A DNA stretch of 64,000 bases. It comes from Paratrimastix pyriformis. Taxonomy: Eukaryota; Preaxostyla; Paratrimastigidae. Positions within the stretch are counted from its first letter, which is position 1. Each line of letters starts with the position of its first letter. Positions 1 through 10,841 of this stretch are shown piece by piece. The stretch is taken from assembly GCA_027972325.1 (NCBI GenBank), contig JAPMOS010000140.1:5001-69000 (forward strand). Direction: 5' to 3'. The translations under genes were made by a program, and so were the position numbers. The notes beneath the pieces were generated by a model. That model was given only the letters and a program-made list of their open reading frames with translations. It was not told where the DNA came from and made no database searches.

Positions 1-443
1 GCCCTGCAGTGCATCGTGATCTCACTTAAGGACCAGTTCTACGAGAAGTCCGGTCCGTCTTGGGCTCGCTCGCACTCGCCAAATCATCATCCAATCATCC
101 AATCATCATCATCATCATCCAATCATCATCATCATCCAATCATCATCATCCAATCATCATCCTCATCCTCATACAGCATCACCATCAGCATCAGCACCAT
201 CAGCATTACCATCCAGTCATCATCCAATCATCATCATCATCATCCATCTTCATCCATCACCATCATCATCATTACCATCCAATCATCACCACCAGTCATC
301 ACCCTTGTTCCCCCTTCCCTGCAGATCCAGTCATCACCAGCATCATCATCCGATCATCATCATCACCACCACCACCACGCGTTTGTTCCCCCATCCCTGC
401 AGATGGCCTCATCGGGGTGTACCGCGACCAGCAGGAGGAATGA
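1..443 (+). CDS. SMC1: Cohesin subunit SMC1, C-terminal end (5' part outside window)
   Basis: Last two exons of a structural-maintenance-of-chromosomes ATPase of the cohesin ring, which holds sister chromatids together. Exon 1..52 reads ALQCIVISLKDQFYEKS. It joins at a GTCCGT donor to exon 403..443, reading DGLIGVYRDQQEE, then TGA. This matches the end of the SMC1 head domain (human: [21 protein letters not shown]). The intron (53..402) is filled with CAT/TCA trinucleotide repeats. Known SMC1 proteins usually carry about 20 more residues after this point. Here a TGA stops the frame, yet the same frame reopens at once (see 444..878), so the true C-terminus is uncertain. Confidence 0.88.
60..380 (+). 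repeat. CAT/TCA-type trinucleotide repeats inside the SMC1 intron
   Basis: Imperfect CATCATCATCCAAT blocks fill almost the whole intron between the two SMC1 exons. Histidine- and isoleucine-rich open frames across it are artefacts of the repeat. Confidence 0.9.
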
Positions 444-878
444 CCTGCGACCTGCGCCAGCGCCCTCGCGCCCACCACCCCCAGCCCCGCCGCCTTCCCG
501 CTCATCACCCCGGCCACGGGGAGTACCGAGCAGTCAACGGCTCTGCGCGCGTCGACCACCCCAACCCCCACCCCCACCCCAGACCAGTCGGCCGGCTCCA
601 AGCGCGATCGGACACCGGCTGCCCCGACCCCCCAGTCGGCCCAATCAACCGCGGAGCCAGCCACGGCAAAGACATCGCCCACCAAGCGCCCCCGCCGGCA
701 GCCACCCAAGGGCGAGGTGGCTGGCGAGGAGGCGGCGGAGACCGATGATGAGGATCGGCGCTCGGAGGCGGCCACGGAGGAGCCCGCCGAGGAAGCAGTG
801 GAGGAGGAGAAGGAGCGGGCCGAGCACAAGGAGCGGTCCCCGCGACGGGGCACCAAGCGAGGCTCCCCCCGCGAGTGA
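444..878 (+). other. Open low-complexity frame immediately after the SMC1 stop
   Basis: In the frame of the last SMC1 exon, codons stay open from 444 to a second TGA at 876-878. The 144-residue translation is first Pro/Ala/Thr-rich, then strongly charged (blocks such as EEAVEEEKERAEHKERSPRR near the end). Composition and codon choice look coding, like other low-complexity tails in this window. It could be a real C-terminal tail behind a read-through or erroneous TGA, or simply 3' UTR. No cDNA evidence is available here. Confidence 0.4.
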
Positions 879-959
879 CGAGGGGCGGGTTTGGGGTTTC
901 CCTGGCGATACTGAGCGCTGTACCAACAAGCACATTATTCCATCTTGAGGACCACCACA

Positions 960-960
<1 letters not shown>

Positions 961-988
<28 letters not shown>
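961..988. repeat. Poly-G homopolymer
   Basis: A run of about 28 G. Similar G/C runs recur through the window, mostly within introns. Confidence 0.95.
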
Positions 989-990
<2 letters not shown>

Positions 991-1028
991 CCAACCGATG
1001 CTGGGGCCCGTAAGGGGAAAGTGCGGAC

Positions 1029-1125
1029 CGTACGTGGCCAGCTGCTGAGCAAAGGCGACCACCTCGACGGTGCGGTACTTGTCGGCGCGGGGCAGATGCA
1101 GATCGGCCGGGTGCAGAATGAGCCG
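1029..1125 (-). other. Possible minus-strand exon, unidentified
   Basis: Between the poly-G tract and the ATG-repeat array, the minus strand reads HPADLHLPRADKYRTVEVV then AFAQQLATY and meets a GTCCGC donor-like site. The composition is protein-like and the donor matches this genome's introns. No partner exon was found and the family is not recognised. Confidence 0.25.
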
Positions 1126-1138
1126 AGGGGGGTGATTG

Positions 1139-2070
<932 letters not shown>

Positions 2071-2265
2071 GCCTGCGAAAGATGGGTAGGAGTGGGGCCT
2101 GCGGGGACTGAAGGTTCCGATAGGGCTTGCGGCCCGGCTCCTGGCCCCACGAGGGGCAAGGGACCTCCCAAAGGGCCTGGGCCTGCTACGAGGACCGCAG
2201 CGGACGTACTCTGAGGGTGGGCAAGCCGCCGGCATCGAGCGACGCTTCGCCTTCAAGCGTGGAAG

Positions 2266-2450
2266 ATGCTGTTGGATACCGTCGGGTCCATGCACAGAAG
2301 CTGTTCCCCCAAGAGGCCCAGCGGCATGACGCCGGAGGTTCAGCGGGCCCTCGAAGCGGCCGACCTGATGGAATACCTCGGACAGGCACCAACCGACGCG
2401 GTGCTGATCTGGACGGACGGGTCGATGGTGCGCGGCCAGGCAGGATGGCG
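2266..2450 (+). mobile_element. Remnant of a non-LTR retrotransposon RNase H domain
   Basis: The plus frame includes TPEVQRALEAADLMEYLG and then DAVLIWTDGSMVRGQAGW. The second string is the first active-site block of an RNase H domain (IWTDGS) as found in LINE-type elements. Only this short segment remains; no reverse transcriptase is visible nearby, so it is a truncated, inactive piece. The clade cannot be assigned, and an RNase H from another retroelement class cannot be excluded. It lies just after the ATG microsatellite block. Confidence 0.5.
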
Positions 2451-2802
2451 CAAAAGAAGAAGAGAAAGAAGAAATCCGCTTGAACCGCTAGCAAACGCTA
2501 GCGTCACTTTCGAGCAACTCACTGATCGTCGGCCTGCCCCCGAGGGACGGCTGGGCCTCCCGGGCTGGGATTTCATCTGAAATTGGACAATCTTTTCTCG
2601 GCTTTCGTTCTTCTTTCTCGGCCCAAGAAAGACCGCCCAACTCGAGTCCCAGGCTGCTCCTCGTGCACAAACGCAACGACAAAAAAGAGAGTTGCACGAA
2701 AGACCCTACTTTTTTCTTTCTCGCTTTTCTTTTTTCTTTCGTGCCACTCTAACTCTAACAACGCACTCAATTTTCATCCAAACGAAGAAAGAAGACGAAA
2801 AG

Positions 2803-4225
2803 CTACTGCCTGTCCGGTGCCAGCCTGTCCGGTGCCAGCCTGTCCGGTGCCAGCCTGTCCGGTGCCAGCTGGGCGAGGAGGTGCGCCGCATCAAGCATGG
2901 GGACGCACGGAGGAAGGCCGAGGGGTAGGCCGAGATCCTTATAGCTGATGAGGGGGACGAGCACCGCGTGGCCATCGGGGATGGCGGCGATGCACGCCTT
3001 GAAGCGGAGCAGTTCCAACCGAGCCACCTCTCGCGCCGTGCGTGGGTTGCAGTTCTGTCGACCAAAAAAAGAAAATGCGGCCCGAACCGAGCAAACAACG
3101 GACCTGAACATTGAAGAAGCCGGCGAGCATGGGCATATCCGTCAGCTGGACAAAACGGAATCCCAGTCGCAACAAAGGCAAGACCGCAGACCTTCACAAA
3201 GCCAGGAGGGGCGAGCATCTGCGCCGAAAGGTCGTCGACCCCAGAATAGACAATGGCGAACCCCATCACATCTTTGGCAGAGAGCAAAGACGGAACAGAG
3301 TCGCGGTCAAGCACTGGGGGGATTTGGATTGGGCCTTCAGTGGTCCTCAGTGACTGATCCTCGGCCACCAGCTTTCCTCTTACGTCATCCGCCAGAGAAC
3401 AGATCAAGGCGAGTCGGCTGCCGATTGAGCTCGCGGGAACATCTAAAAGATGTTTGCATCATCTCGGTCTGGGGTTCGGAGGACCTTCCTTGAGCTCAGA
3501 AAAGTGGAAACACAGATTGCGCGCGTAACGAGAGTATGCCGTGAGCGAATCGAAGAGTAAACGGAGAGCCGGTGTGAGGGTGATGTCCTCCATTTTAATC
3601 TGGAAGTGTGATCGATCGAATCTGTAAGCTTCCCCTCTCCATCGCAGAACACGCAGACAGACTTTGCCTTGTCGAAGGAGCGTGTAGTAGTTGGCAAGCA
3701 GCCATCCATCCATCTCCAAATTACTGGGGAAGTCGAGTAGGTGACAATCTGCTGCTGCTTGCCTTTCATAGAACTCGAGGGCATCTGCACAAATCGCCTC
3801 CTCGAGCTCCATGGCGTCGAGCATTTCAGGAGGAGTAATCCGCCAACCCAGCGGCTGAAAATGCGGGCAGGCCGAAGGATAAAGTGGGATTTGAGAAAGG
3901 TAGCGGGCAAACTCCGCCTTTGGCATCTCCCGAATCGGGCAAATCATAAAGTGCCCGCTTTTGGCCGATCCTTTCCATTTGAGGCCCTCAGGAAGGATGG
4001 TCTGAAGGAGATGAGGCGGATGACATGAATAGATCAGACACCAGCGCGAAGCTCCTGTGCACCAGTGTCGAAAAGGCCGGCTTGCCGATTGTCCCTCTTG
4101 GACACGAGAAACGAAACACCTCTTGACGGGACCGCCTTCTGTCCATCAGCTGAAAGATCGCCCCTGTGGAGAGCGCTGATCGGGGCCAACCCGGCGCGAA
4201 AAACTGGTCCAGGGGGGGTGGCCAT
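2803..4225 (-). CDS. Putative Tse2-like ADP-ribosyltransferase-fold protein, probably interrupted
   Basis: A minus-strand gene of several exons beginning MATPPGPVFRAG at 4225. The N-terminal part (about residues 30-100) contains GVSFLVSKRDNRQAG, then AGTILPEGL and GHFMICPIREMPKAEF. That order resembles Tse2-type ADP-ribosyltransferase domains known from bacterial effectors and many fungal proteins. The remaining residues match nothing I recognise and end in a repeated LAPDR motif. Donors are GTCTG/GTCC-type. The second half of the reading frame appears interrupted about once, so the gene may be non-functional. The family call rests on motif resemblance only. Confidence 0.4.
2813..2873 (-). 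repeat. Four 15-bp tandem repeats encoding LAPDR
   Basis: The 15-base unit CCTGTCCGGTGCCAG is repeated four times almost perfectly. On the minus strand it encodes LAPDR x4 directly before the stop codon of the Tse2-like gene. Confidence 0.9.
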
Positions 4226-4434
4226 CGTTTGACTTGATCGTGAGATTGTCCAGTGGGAAGATCCACTATTCCCGGCACGTCGGAACCTCTGGCCTTTTTC
4301 TTTCTTTTTTTTCTCGTGTTAGTGCAGCCTCGTGGGAGGCTAACTGAAAATTACAAGAGGAGAATCTCAAAAGGTTTTTATCCCACATCCCGCCCACCCA
4401 TTCCACCCACCCATCGACTCCAGGCATCTCCGGA

Positions 4435-5289
4435 GTGATCACACGCACACGGCCGGGGGACCAGCTGAGCCAAGGTCCCGGCCAACGTCATCCCGCAAGG
4501 TCGGCGTATGCCCCCAACCTAGGCATCACGGGATCGAGACAAGAGGAGAAAGGGGACTGGAAAGAGCGACGACCTAAGACCTCTCCCCCCTCCCTGCAGG
4601 TTTCGTGGACGAGCCCACCCGGCAAGCCTGACGACTGCAGCCGGCTGCGGCAACGGCAAGCCACCTCCCACTGCCCCCCCTGGAAGGGGCCTCTGTGGGG
4701 GCATGAGCCGCCCAAGAAAGCCCTCCAACGCACGGGCCCCACCGTGACATCCAGCCCAGAGGAGGCCAATCGGGATCACATCTGGGGGGAAAAACGTGTT
4801 GGCCCGGGGACAATGGGGCAATTGCCGGAGAAGAACGATGAAAGGGGGGAGGGAAGAATGAAAGAAAGAAAGAGAGGGAGGAGGAGGACGATACAAAAGG
4901 AAAAAGAAGAGGATTCATTTCAAGAAAAGGGACAAAAAGAAAGGGTTTACCCCACTCACCGTTTTAGCCCATCTTGGCGTTGGGGTCGCACATCTGTGGG
5001 TCAACTCGGGCCCAAGGCCCGCGAGTTCCTGGGCCGTGTGAAACGGGAAGCCGACAAGCCGTTCTCGCGTCGATTCTGGCATGCTCGCCTTGCTCCCTCT
5101 CTTGCCCGCTGGAACCATCAGATGGAACAAGTCTGGGCCAAGCGGGTCACCAACGATCACAGTTTTGTTTACGGTACCCCGGGCCAAAAAAGAGGCACCC
5201 CGCTGGCCAAAACGACCCCCGCCGGAATTGAGGGGTCTCGCTCGGTGGGCTCGGGCTGTAGCGTCAATCGCCGGCAAAACCAAGACTAA
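4435..5289 (+). CDS. Unrecognised ORF, basic protein
   Basis: Open frame of 284 codons. The second half re-reads as a plausible protein (GPKAREFLGRVKREADKPF, then ARLAPSLARWNHQMEQVW) with GC-rich third positions. The first half is rich in Pro, Glu and Lys and includes a dispersed repeat (4787-4826) that also occurs upstream of the next gene. It may therefore be part of a mobile or recombined segment. The antisense frame 4915-5472 is also open, so strand choice rests on codon use. No family recognised. Confidence 0.35.
   Translation: MITRTRPGDQLSQGPGQRHPARSAYAPNLGITGSRQEEKGDWKERRPKTSPPSLQVSWTSPPGKPDDCSRLRQRQATSHCPPWKGPLWGHEPPKKALQRTGPTVTSSPEEANRDHIWGEKRVGPGTMGQLPEKNDERGEGRMKERKRGRRRTIQKEKEEDSFQEKGQKERVYPTHRFSPSWRWGRTSVGQLGPKAREFLGRVKREADKPFSRRFWHARLAPSLARWNHQMEQVWAKRVTNDHSFVYGTPGQKRGTPLAKTTPAGIEGSRSVGSGCSVNRRQNQD
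4787..4826 (+). repeat. Dispersed repeat, copy A
   Basis: Sequence around AAACGTGTTGGCCCGGGG, followed by ACAATGGGGCAA, shared almost base for base with copy B at 5538-5573. Confidence 0.85.
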
Positions 5290-5537
5290 GACGAGGAGAC
5301 GAGGATAACGAGCTCTGTATAGGGCATCGGGGATTAACGGGCCGAAGGTCGGGCCGAAGGCTGTCACGGAGATGTCAAGGCGATAGCCGCAACAGGCCTG
5401 GCCCTGACCCGGACAGGAACGCATGGGGGGCTCACCGATTCTCTCTTGGAATATCTGTGTTTGGTTTGGCACCGAGCCTCAAAGCGGTCACGAAGGGGAC
5501 GGGGCCACAACGAAGGGGTGCATGGGGCACCAAAATG

Positions 5538-5573
5538 GGGGGAAAACGTGTTGGCCCGGGGACAATGGGGCAA
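5538..5573 (+). repeat. Dispersed repeat, copy B
   Basis: Second direct copy (about 37 bp) of the sequence at 4787-4826. It lies just upstream of the point where similarity between the truncated LRR gene and its full-length paralogue begins. Confidence 0.85.
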
Positions 5574-5610
5574 ATTTTTGGGCCCGACGGGCACCGGTTT
5601 TTTTTGCGGC

Positions 5611-6840
5611 ATGCCCCCAGACTCGCTGCTGGATCGTCTGGAGCACCTCGAGTTATCCGCCCAGCCAGACTTCATCTTTGAATCGGTGTGCATCGCCAGC
5701 AAACGCCTGCGGTCGCTGTGCCTCCACCTGACCGTGGGACATTCGGCCACCGTGACCCTGGACTGCCCCGCCCTGGAGACCATCACCGGCCTGCCGCAGG
5801 AGAAATCCGAGCTGGAGGAGGAGGATGAACCCTACGATCTGGTGCTGGAGTGCCCGCGGCTGCGCTCCGTCCAGGGGCTCCCAGCGACCGTGACCGTGCA
5901 ACTGCCCCCAGTCATGCCCGACTTGGTGTTGGTCGAAGCAGCAGAGGCGCCCTGCTGCGAGTCCGCCTGGCTGCCCCAGCTGCTGGCCGCGGCACTCCGG
6001 CTACGCGAGGCGCGGCTCAGAGAAGTGTGTCTCGGCTCCGGGGAGACCCTGGCCCAGCTGCTTGCCTCACGCACCTTGACCCACCTTCAACTCACGCTGG
6101 GGGACGGAGCGCTTCCGGCCTCCAACATCCGGAAGGGGGGGAAGCTGGTACTGCCCGCCCAGTTGACGCACGCCGACATCAAGATGCCCACGGGCGGGAG
6201 CTTGGCACAGCAGATCGTGGCCCAGGGGTTGCGCAACCTCCGCCTGCATGGTGGCTCGGCCGTCTCCTCACGGGTGACCATCATCTGCCCCGCCCTGACC
6301 ACCCTAACCATCGACCTGGGCGGCCGCGTGGCCTTTGTGGTGGCGAAGGGGGCCCCCCGTTTCTTCGAGCTCGGGTGCTGCGATGAGGCGGTGGGCTCCA
6401 GCCTTGTGGCCTTCCTCTCCTCCACGGGCGGGGCGGCGGCTCGCCTGCGTCGCGTGGTTCTTCGGCAGATCGTGCCGGACCCACGTTGGCCCCAAGTCAT
6501 GGCTGCCCTGGCGGGGTTGCCCCTGCTGGCCAGCCTGGTTCTCACGGACACTGGCGGCTCCCAGGCCTCCACTGACATCCCGTTCTCGCTGTCCAGCCCC
6601 TCCTTGCGGCACCTGTTCATCCGCAATCTCCAAGTCTCCGCGCTGGAGCTCAACTGCCCCCTGCTGGAGGAGCTCTGGACCCCCTTCGAGCACATCTGCC
6701 GATTCGCCCTGACTGGGCCTGCCCCCAGACAGGGCACCATGCGCCGCATTGGGCACATCCGTCCTGGTACCTGGGCCGCCAAGGAGATGGGGCGGCGATT
6801 CCCCGGGGCACTCCTGTGGGGGAGACACGGTCGGCTTTAA
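5611..6840 (+). CDS. Leucine-rich-repeat family protein, 5'-truncated copy
   Basis: About 410 residues with irregular leucine-rich repeats (pattern LxxLxLxxC/N, for example LDCPALETITGLP and LTTLTIDLGG). It is clearly paralogous to the minus-strand gene 7145-9391. Both contain a CPALE block, the WPQ..AL.GLP.LASL segment, and a C-terminal CPLLEEL..PF...RF.LT.PA...RRIG block. Alignment starts at PPDSLLDRLEHLEL here, equivalent to roughly residue 340 of the 748-residue paralogue, so the N-terminal half is missing. An upstream in-frame ATG at 5446 extends into the dispersed repeat. Probably a truncated duplicate; whether it is expressed is unknown. LRR proteins of this kind usually act as binding scaffolds. 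Confidence 0.6.
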   Translation: MPPDSLLDRLEHLELSAQPDFIFESVCIASKRLRSLCLHLTVGHSATVTLDCPALETITGLPQEKSELEEEDEPYDLVLECPRLRSVQGLPATVTVQLPPVMPDLVLVEAAEAPCCESAWLPQLLAAALRLREARLREVCLGSGETLAQLLASRTLTHLQLTLGDGALPASNIRKGGKLVLPAQLTHADIKMPTGGSLAQQIVAQGLRNLRLHGGSAVSSRVTIICPALTTLTIDLGGRVAFVVAKGAPRFFELGCCDEAVGSSLVAFLSSTGGAAARLRRVVLRQIVPDPRWPQVMAALAGLPLLASLVLTDTGGSQASTDIPFSLSSPSLRHLFIRNLQVSALELNCPLLEELWTPFEHICRFALTGPAPRQGTMRRIGHIRPGTWAAKEMGRRFPGALLWGRHGRL

Positions 6841-7144
6841 TGAATGAGGGAGCATGCCCATGCCCCCGAAGAATCGTCATTCCCCTTCTCATATGCCGAA
6901 GGGAGGGGCGAAAGCAAACCGATGAACAAGAATCGTTCATCTACAGAACATGTTGTATTTCCCACTCTCCCCGCCCGCCATTTCATCCAAGAAAGGCATG
7001 CTGCTGCGTATTCGCGAGGACGACGACGCAGACGAAGAGAAACGATATATATATCCCCGCCTTCGGCCGGGGGCAGCCCCAGTGGATCAAACAAGCCTCC
7101 CAAAATGGCCGGAGGGAGACCATCATGGTGGTGGTGGTGGCCTC

Positions 7145-9391
7145 CTATGCGGAGACCTCCAGGGCCGCCTGCGGGAGGCGTGACCTGAGCCGCTCCCTCC
7201 AGGGGTCCTTCACCCACCCGATCCGGCGCAGGTTGGCCGCGGGCCGGGTCAGCTCGAACCGTTCGAGGGTGCCGTCGGAGAACGGGGCCTGGAGCTCCTC
7301 CAGCAGCGGGCAGTCGAGCACAAGCGAGCGCAGCGAAGCGGGGGGGCGGCCGGGGGCGCCGCCGGGGCGGAAGGACGTCGGGGGCTCCAGGAGGTAGAGC
7401 TGTCGGAGGGGCGGGCAGGCCAGGGCCACCTGGGGGGCGATGTCCTCGGGGATCTCGAGGCTGGCCAGCCGGGGCAGCCGGCCCAGGGCGACGGCCAGCT
7501 GGGGCCAGGCGGCTCGGCACAAGGGGCCCATCTCGCGCAGGAAGACCTGGCGCAGGCGGTCGCCGTGCCGGGTCAGGATGTCCAGCAGGCTGGCCGCCTC
7601 CAGTTGGGTGGCGGCCCGGGTGTCGACGCGCAGGCTGCGCAGAGGCGGGGCCGTGCCCTTGGCCAGCCGGACCCCGGCCAGGCAGGCAACCTCGAGGTCC
7701 AGCGCCTCCAGGGCCGGGCAGTTCAGCGTCATCCGCAATTTGGTGGGGCCCACGGGGGCGGTGGGCCTCGAGAGCATCCGGAGGGAGCGCAGGCCGGGTG
7801 CCTCCACGCAGAGGCAGAGCTCGGCAGGCTCGCCCCAGAAGATGAACTCCAGCAGCTCGAGGCGGGCCGGCAGGCGCAGGGCGGGCGGGCAGCCGGTGGG
7901 CATGGCGGTCTCCTCGACTTCCACCCGCAGGCTGGTCAGCGCCGCCGCCGCCGCCGACCAGAGGAGCCCGAGGTCGCCTGGCCGGGTGAGGCACAGCCCC
8001 GACAGCACCTGCAGCCTGGGGGCCAGGGCCAGCAGCTCGGGCAGCCAGGCCGGGTCGTCGGCCCAGTGGCAGTCGTGCCCGTCCGACCCATCGGCGCGCA
8101 CCAGGTCGGACATGGGGCCCACCACGCGGGACAAGTCGCGCACCACGGCCAGCCCCATGATGGACCGGAGCCGGGGGCAATCCATGACCAGACTCTCGTA
8201 GTGCCCGCCGAAGTTCAGGCTGGCCAGGGTGAGCTCCTCCAGGGCGGGGCAGGCCAGGGCCAGCTCGGACCCGCGCACGCCCAGGTGCAGGGCGCGGAGG
8301 CTGCTGCTGGCCAGGCGGACGGGGCCCGTGCACTCGGGCCCGCGGAGGGTGAGCTGCTCCAGCCGGCCGAGCAGGCCGGGCGGCAGGGCGGCCAGGGTCT
8401 GGTCGTCCGTCGGTCCGCGCAGGCACAGGTCGAGCGACCGCAGGCCGCCCAGGACGCCGAGGGCATCGAACACGGGCTGGGGCGGGTCGTCGACCGTCAG
8501 GGTGACCGAGCGCAGGGTGGCCTGGCTGGCGGTCAGCAGCCGGCCGGCCAGGGCGGCGCTCTCGACGCTGAGGTTGACGGTCTCGAGCCGGCAGAAGCGC
8601 TCCGGATCGATGCCGCCCAGGCCGTAGGTCCGAGTGCTGATCGTGAGGCAGGTCAGCCGGCCGGCCGTGGCCGTGGGGATGTGGCCCAGCAGGTTGCGCT
8701 CCTGTCCGGCGTACAGCTCGAGCCGCTCGAGGGCCGCCAGGCCGGCCGCCAGCTTGGCCAGGGTCTCCTCGCCCGGCTGCCAGGTGAACGAGGGCAGGCG
8801 GAGCTCCTTGAGGGTGCCCCCGAGGGGCGCCAGCGCGGTGAAGTCCACCTCGGGCTCCTCGGCCGAGTGGCGCGTGGAGATGTGTAGGGTCTGCAGGCCG
8901 GGACAGGACGAGGCCAGGGCCTCCAGGAAACGCTGGCAGATCGGCCGCCCATGCAGGCAGTGCAGTTCCACCAGCCCGGGCAGGTGCGCCAGGATGAGCC
9001 GGATGGCCGGCCAGAGCGGCTCCGCCGAGGGGATGTGCAGCACGGCCAGCCGGCTGTGGCCCGCGAAGGCCTCGTCCACCCAGGGCCGGCAGGCCGCCTC
9101 GGTCAGGCCGCACCCAACGAGGGGCAGGAGAGCATGCATTTTTGGCTGGCGCTCGGGGAGGGTCAGTTTGCCGAGGTCCTTGCAGGGACCCACGATGGCC
9201 GCCAGGGCATCGGCAGCGAGGCTGACCATGCCGACGGATTCATCAAGGACGAATGAAATCTCGCGGAGAGTTCCCCTGAGAGCCGTGCGAATCGAGTGGG
9301 AGAGACTGAGCAGCGAGAGGTAGGTGTGAAGGGGAATCGGAGATGCTGCCACGATTTGCTGATAGCATTTCGGGGGGGAGATCCGAGGCAT
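7145..9391 (-). CDS. Leucine-rich-repeat family protein, full-length
   Basis: Uninterrupted 748-residue ORF without introns. The N-terminal part (KCYQQIVAASPIPLHTYLSL) looks like a short helical F-box-like lead-in. It is followed by LRR-like units across residues 75-700, many of the form LxxLxLxxxG, and a conserved C-terminal block (LDCPLLEELQAPFSD, then LRRIGWVKDPW). It faces the truncated paralogue tail to tail, about 300 bp apart. The opposite strand also has long open frames, a by-product of GC-rich codons. Molecular role unknown; the architecture suggests protein binding, perhaps substrate recognition if the F-box-like reading is right. Confidence 0.75.
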   Translation of the reverse strand: MPRISPPKCYQQIVAASPIPLHTYLSLLSLSHSIRTALRGTLREISFVLDESVGMVSLAADALAAIVGPCKDLGKLTLPERQPKMHALLPLVGCGLTEAACRPWVDEAFAGHSRLAVLHIPSAEPLWPAIRLILAHLPGLVELHCLHGRPICQRFLEALASSCPGLQTLHISTRHSAEEPEVDFTALAPLGGTLKELRLPSFTWQPGEETLAKLAAGLAALERLELYAGQERNLLGHIPTATAGRLTCLTISTRTYGLGGIDPERFCRLETVNLSVESAALAGRLLTASQATLRSVTLTVDDPPQPVFDALGVLGGLRSLDLCLRGPTDDQTLAALPPGLLGRLEQLTLRGPECTGPVRLASSSLRALHLGVRGSELALACPALEELTLASLNFGGHYESLVMDCPRLRSIMGLAVVRDLSRVVGPMSDLVRADGSDGHDCHWADDPAWLPELLALAPRLQVLSGLCLTRPGDLGLLWSAAAAALTSLRVEVEETAMPTGCPPALRLPARLELLEFIFWGEPAELCLCVEAPGLRSLRMLSRPTAPVGPTKLRMTLNCPALEALDLEVACLAGVRLAKGTAPPLRSLRVDTRAATQLEAASLLDILTRHGDRLRQVFLREMGPLCRAAWPQLAVALGRLPRLASLEIPEDIAPQVALACPPLRQLYLLEPPTSFRPGGAPGRPPASLRSLVLDCPLLEELQAPFSDGTLERFELTRPAANLRRIGWVKDPWRERLRSRLPQAALEVSA

Positions 9392-9494
9392 GCTACAATA
9401 GAAAACCGTTCAGACCAGGAAAAGAGCAGAGAACGCGAGGACCATTTCGGCGTGCCTGGTGGGTGTTCAACACGAGTCGATCCCTTCGAAGGTT

Positions 9495-10501
9495 ATGACG
9501 CAGACATTGGGGAGTTCCCCACATGCTGCTGCATCACTGAACCCGGAGCCGAACTCGGCGACTGTCAGATCTCGCCTCCCGTCGACGGATCCACTGTCTC
9601 TTGCACCGAGTGTCGGAAAGAAGCGACCCTTCATTTGTTCCCAATGCGTTGTGACATCACGTGCCCAAGTTGCTTTGTTTGCCGCTCCTTCTTCCTCCCT
9701 GACCCCTCTCACCCCAACCAACTCCATCTGATCCCAACAAGCAACTGGTCAACGGACGTTTTTGAGAACATCCTCTCGAAGAAGCTTCATCCGCCCCTCA
9801 TCACCACCTCCTCCTACATTGCCTCCGACTGTCCCCTGTTCACCCGTCCTGAAGATCGGCCGTTTTTCTTCCTTCAGGATGCCGTTGAAGAAGCTATTGA
9901 ACACCACCCAGTCCTGCCGACGCGGAAGAAAGGCCGCCCGCCCCTCCAGTTCCGTGAGCCAAAGCAGACCCGCAAGCCATCCGCCCCTTCCGGGCTACGT
10001 GCCGAGGGTCCCAGTGCCGCCCATATGGACGAAGAAGCGAGTATTTATCAACCACTCAGCCGCAAGGCAACTTTTTCGGACCCAGTGGACCGGGCTCGGA
10101 TCAGCAGCGCGTCAACTTGCGATGCCCAGGCCAGCGGAGCCAGCGCCACGGCTTCGGCTGTGGTCGGAGAGGAGGACAGCACGACTCCCACTCCCGGCAG
10201 GACCTCCCCTGTCCCCACCACCACCACCACACTCACCACCAGTGCCAGTACAAGAGCAGAGCTTCCGTCTCCCGTTCGCTCCGCCGCCGAGATCTCCGCA
10301 GGCCCCAAGCTCGGGCGCCGTGCCCGCCGCAAAGCGCGGGCACAGGCCCAGGATGAGGCCCATGACACGACGGCCGCTTTCATGATGCCTTCGCAGTACG
10401 ACCAGGCCATCGGCGAGGATGCCCTGGCTGCTACACACACTGTCGCTCCGAGTGCTCTGGAGGTGACTCTGGGGCATGAGGATGTTGGGCCGACAGCGTA
10501 A
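9495..10501 (+). CDS. Unrecognised gene with Ser/Thr/Pro-rich C-terminus
   Basis: From about 9880 to the stop at 10499-10501 one frame is clearly coding. It has a KKGRPPLQF element (AT-hook-like), then a Ser/Thr/Ala-rich region, a basic GRRARRKARAQAQ patch and a charged tail ending DVGPTA. The upstream boundary is unclear. The same frame is open back to 9296, overlapping the LRR gene's 5' end, while another frame starting at 9495 (MTQTLGSSPHAAAS, then KRPFICSQC) has better codon use, so an intron may join the two. No family recognised. Confidence 0.4.
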
Positions 10502-10557
10502 GGTGTAGTAGTCATAAATTTTCCTCTCCTTCATTCATTTTCCGGCTTTTGTTTCTA

Positions 10558-10580
10558 TTCCCCGGGCCAACACGTTTATC
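10558..10580 (-). repeat. Dispersed repeat, inverted partial copy C
   Basis: The reverse complement of AAACGTGTTGGCCCGGGG occurs here, matching copies A and B. It lies upstream of the LRR pseudogene. Confidence 0.7.
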
Positions 10581-10841
10581 ATCAGTCCCTTTCCGGTGCG
10601 TTGGGTCACCTCCACATCAGGCACAGCGTCTGCTGTTCCTTTCTTCGATCCCCTGCGATGATCCCACCTTTCCCCTCCCCCTATCGGAGAAGATGACGAA
10701 AGCGAAACGGACGCAGTAGCAGGATGATGTGATTGTTGTTCATGTCGACGATCCCTCGCTTCCACGCCTGTCACCCGAACACCTTCCGACCAGGCCTCCG
10801 CAACGACCCCTTGCACACGTCCATGCAACTATTTGAGTCTG

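Noticed and set aside
4915-5472. Minus-strand ORF (185 codons) as an alternative to the plus-strand gene
   Set aside because: Less convincing composition than the plus frame over the same stretch; not excluded entirely.
7565-8887. Long plus-strand ORF opposite the LRR gene
   Set aside because: Antisense shadow caused by GC-rich codons; Gln/Gly/Ala-rich with no domain, whereas the minus frame has clear family homology.
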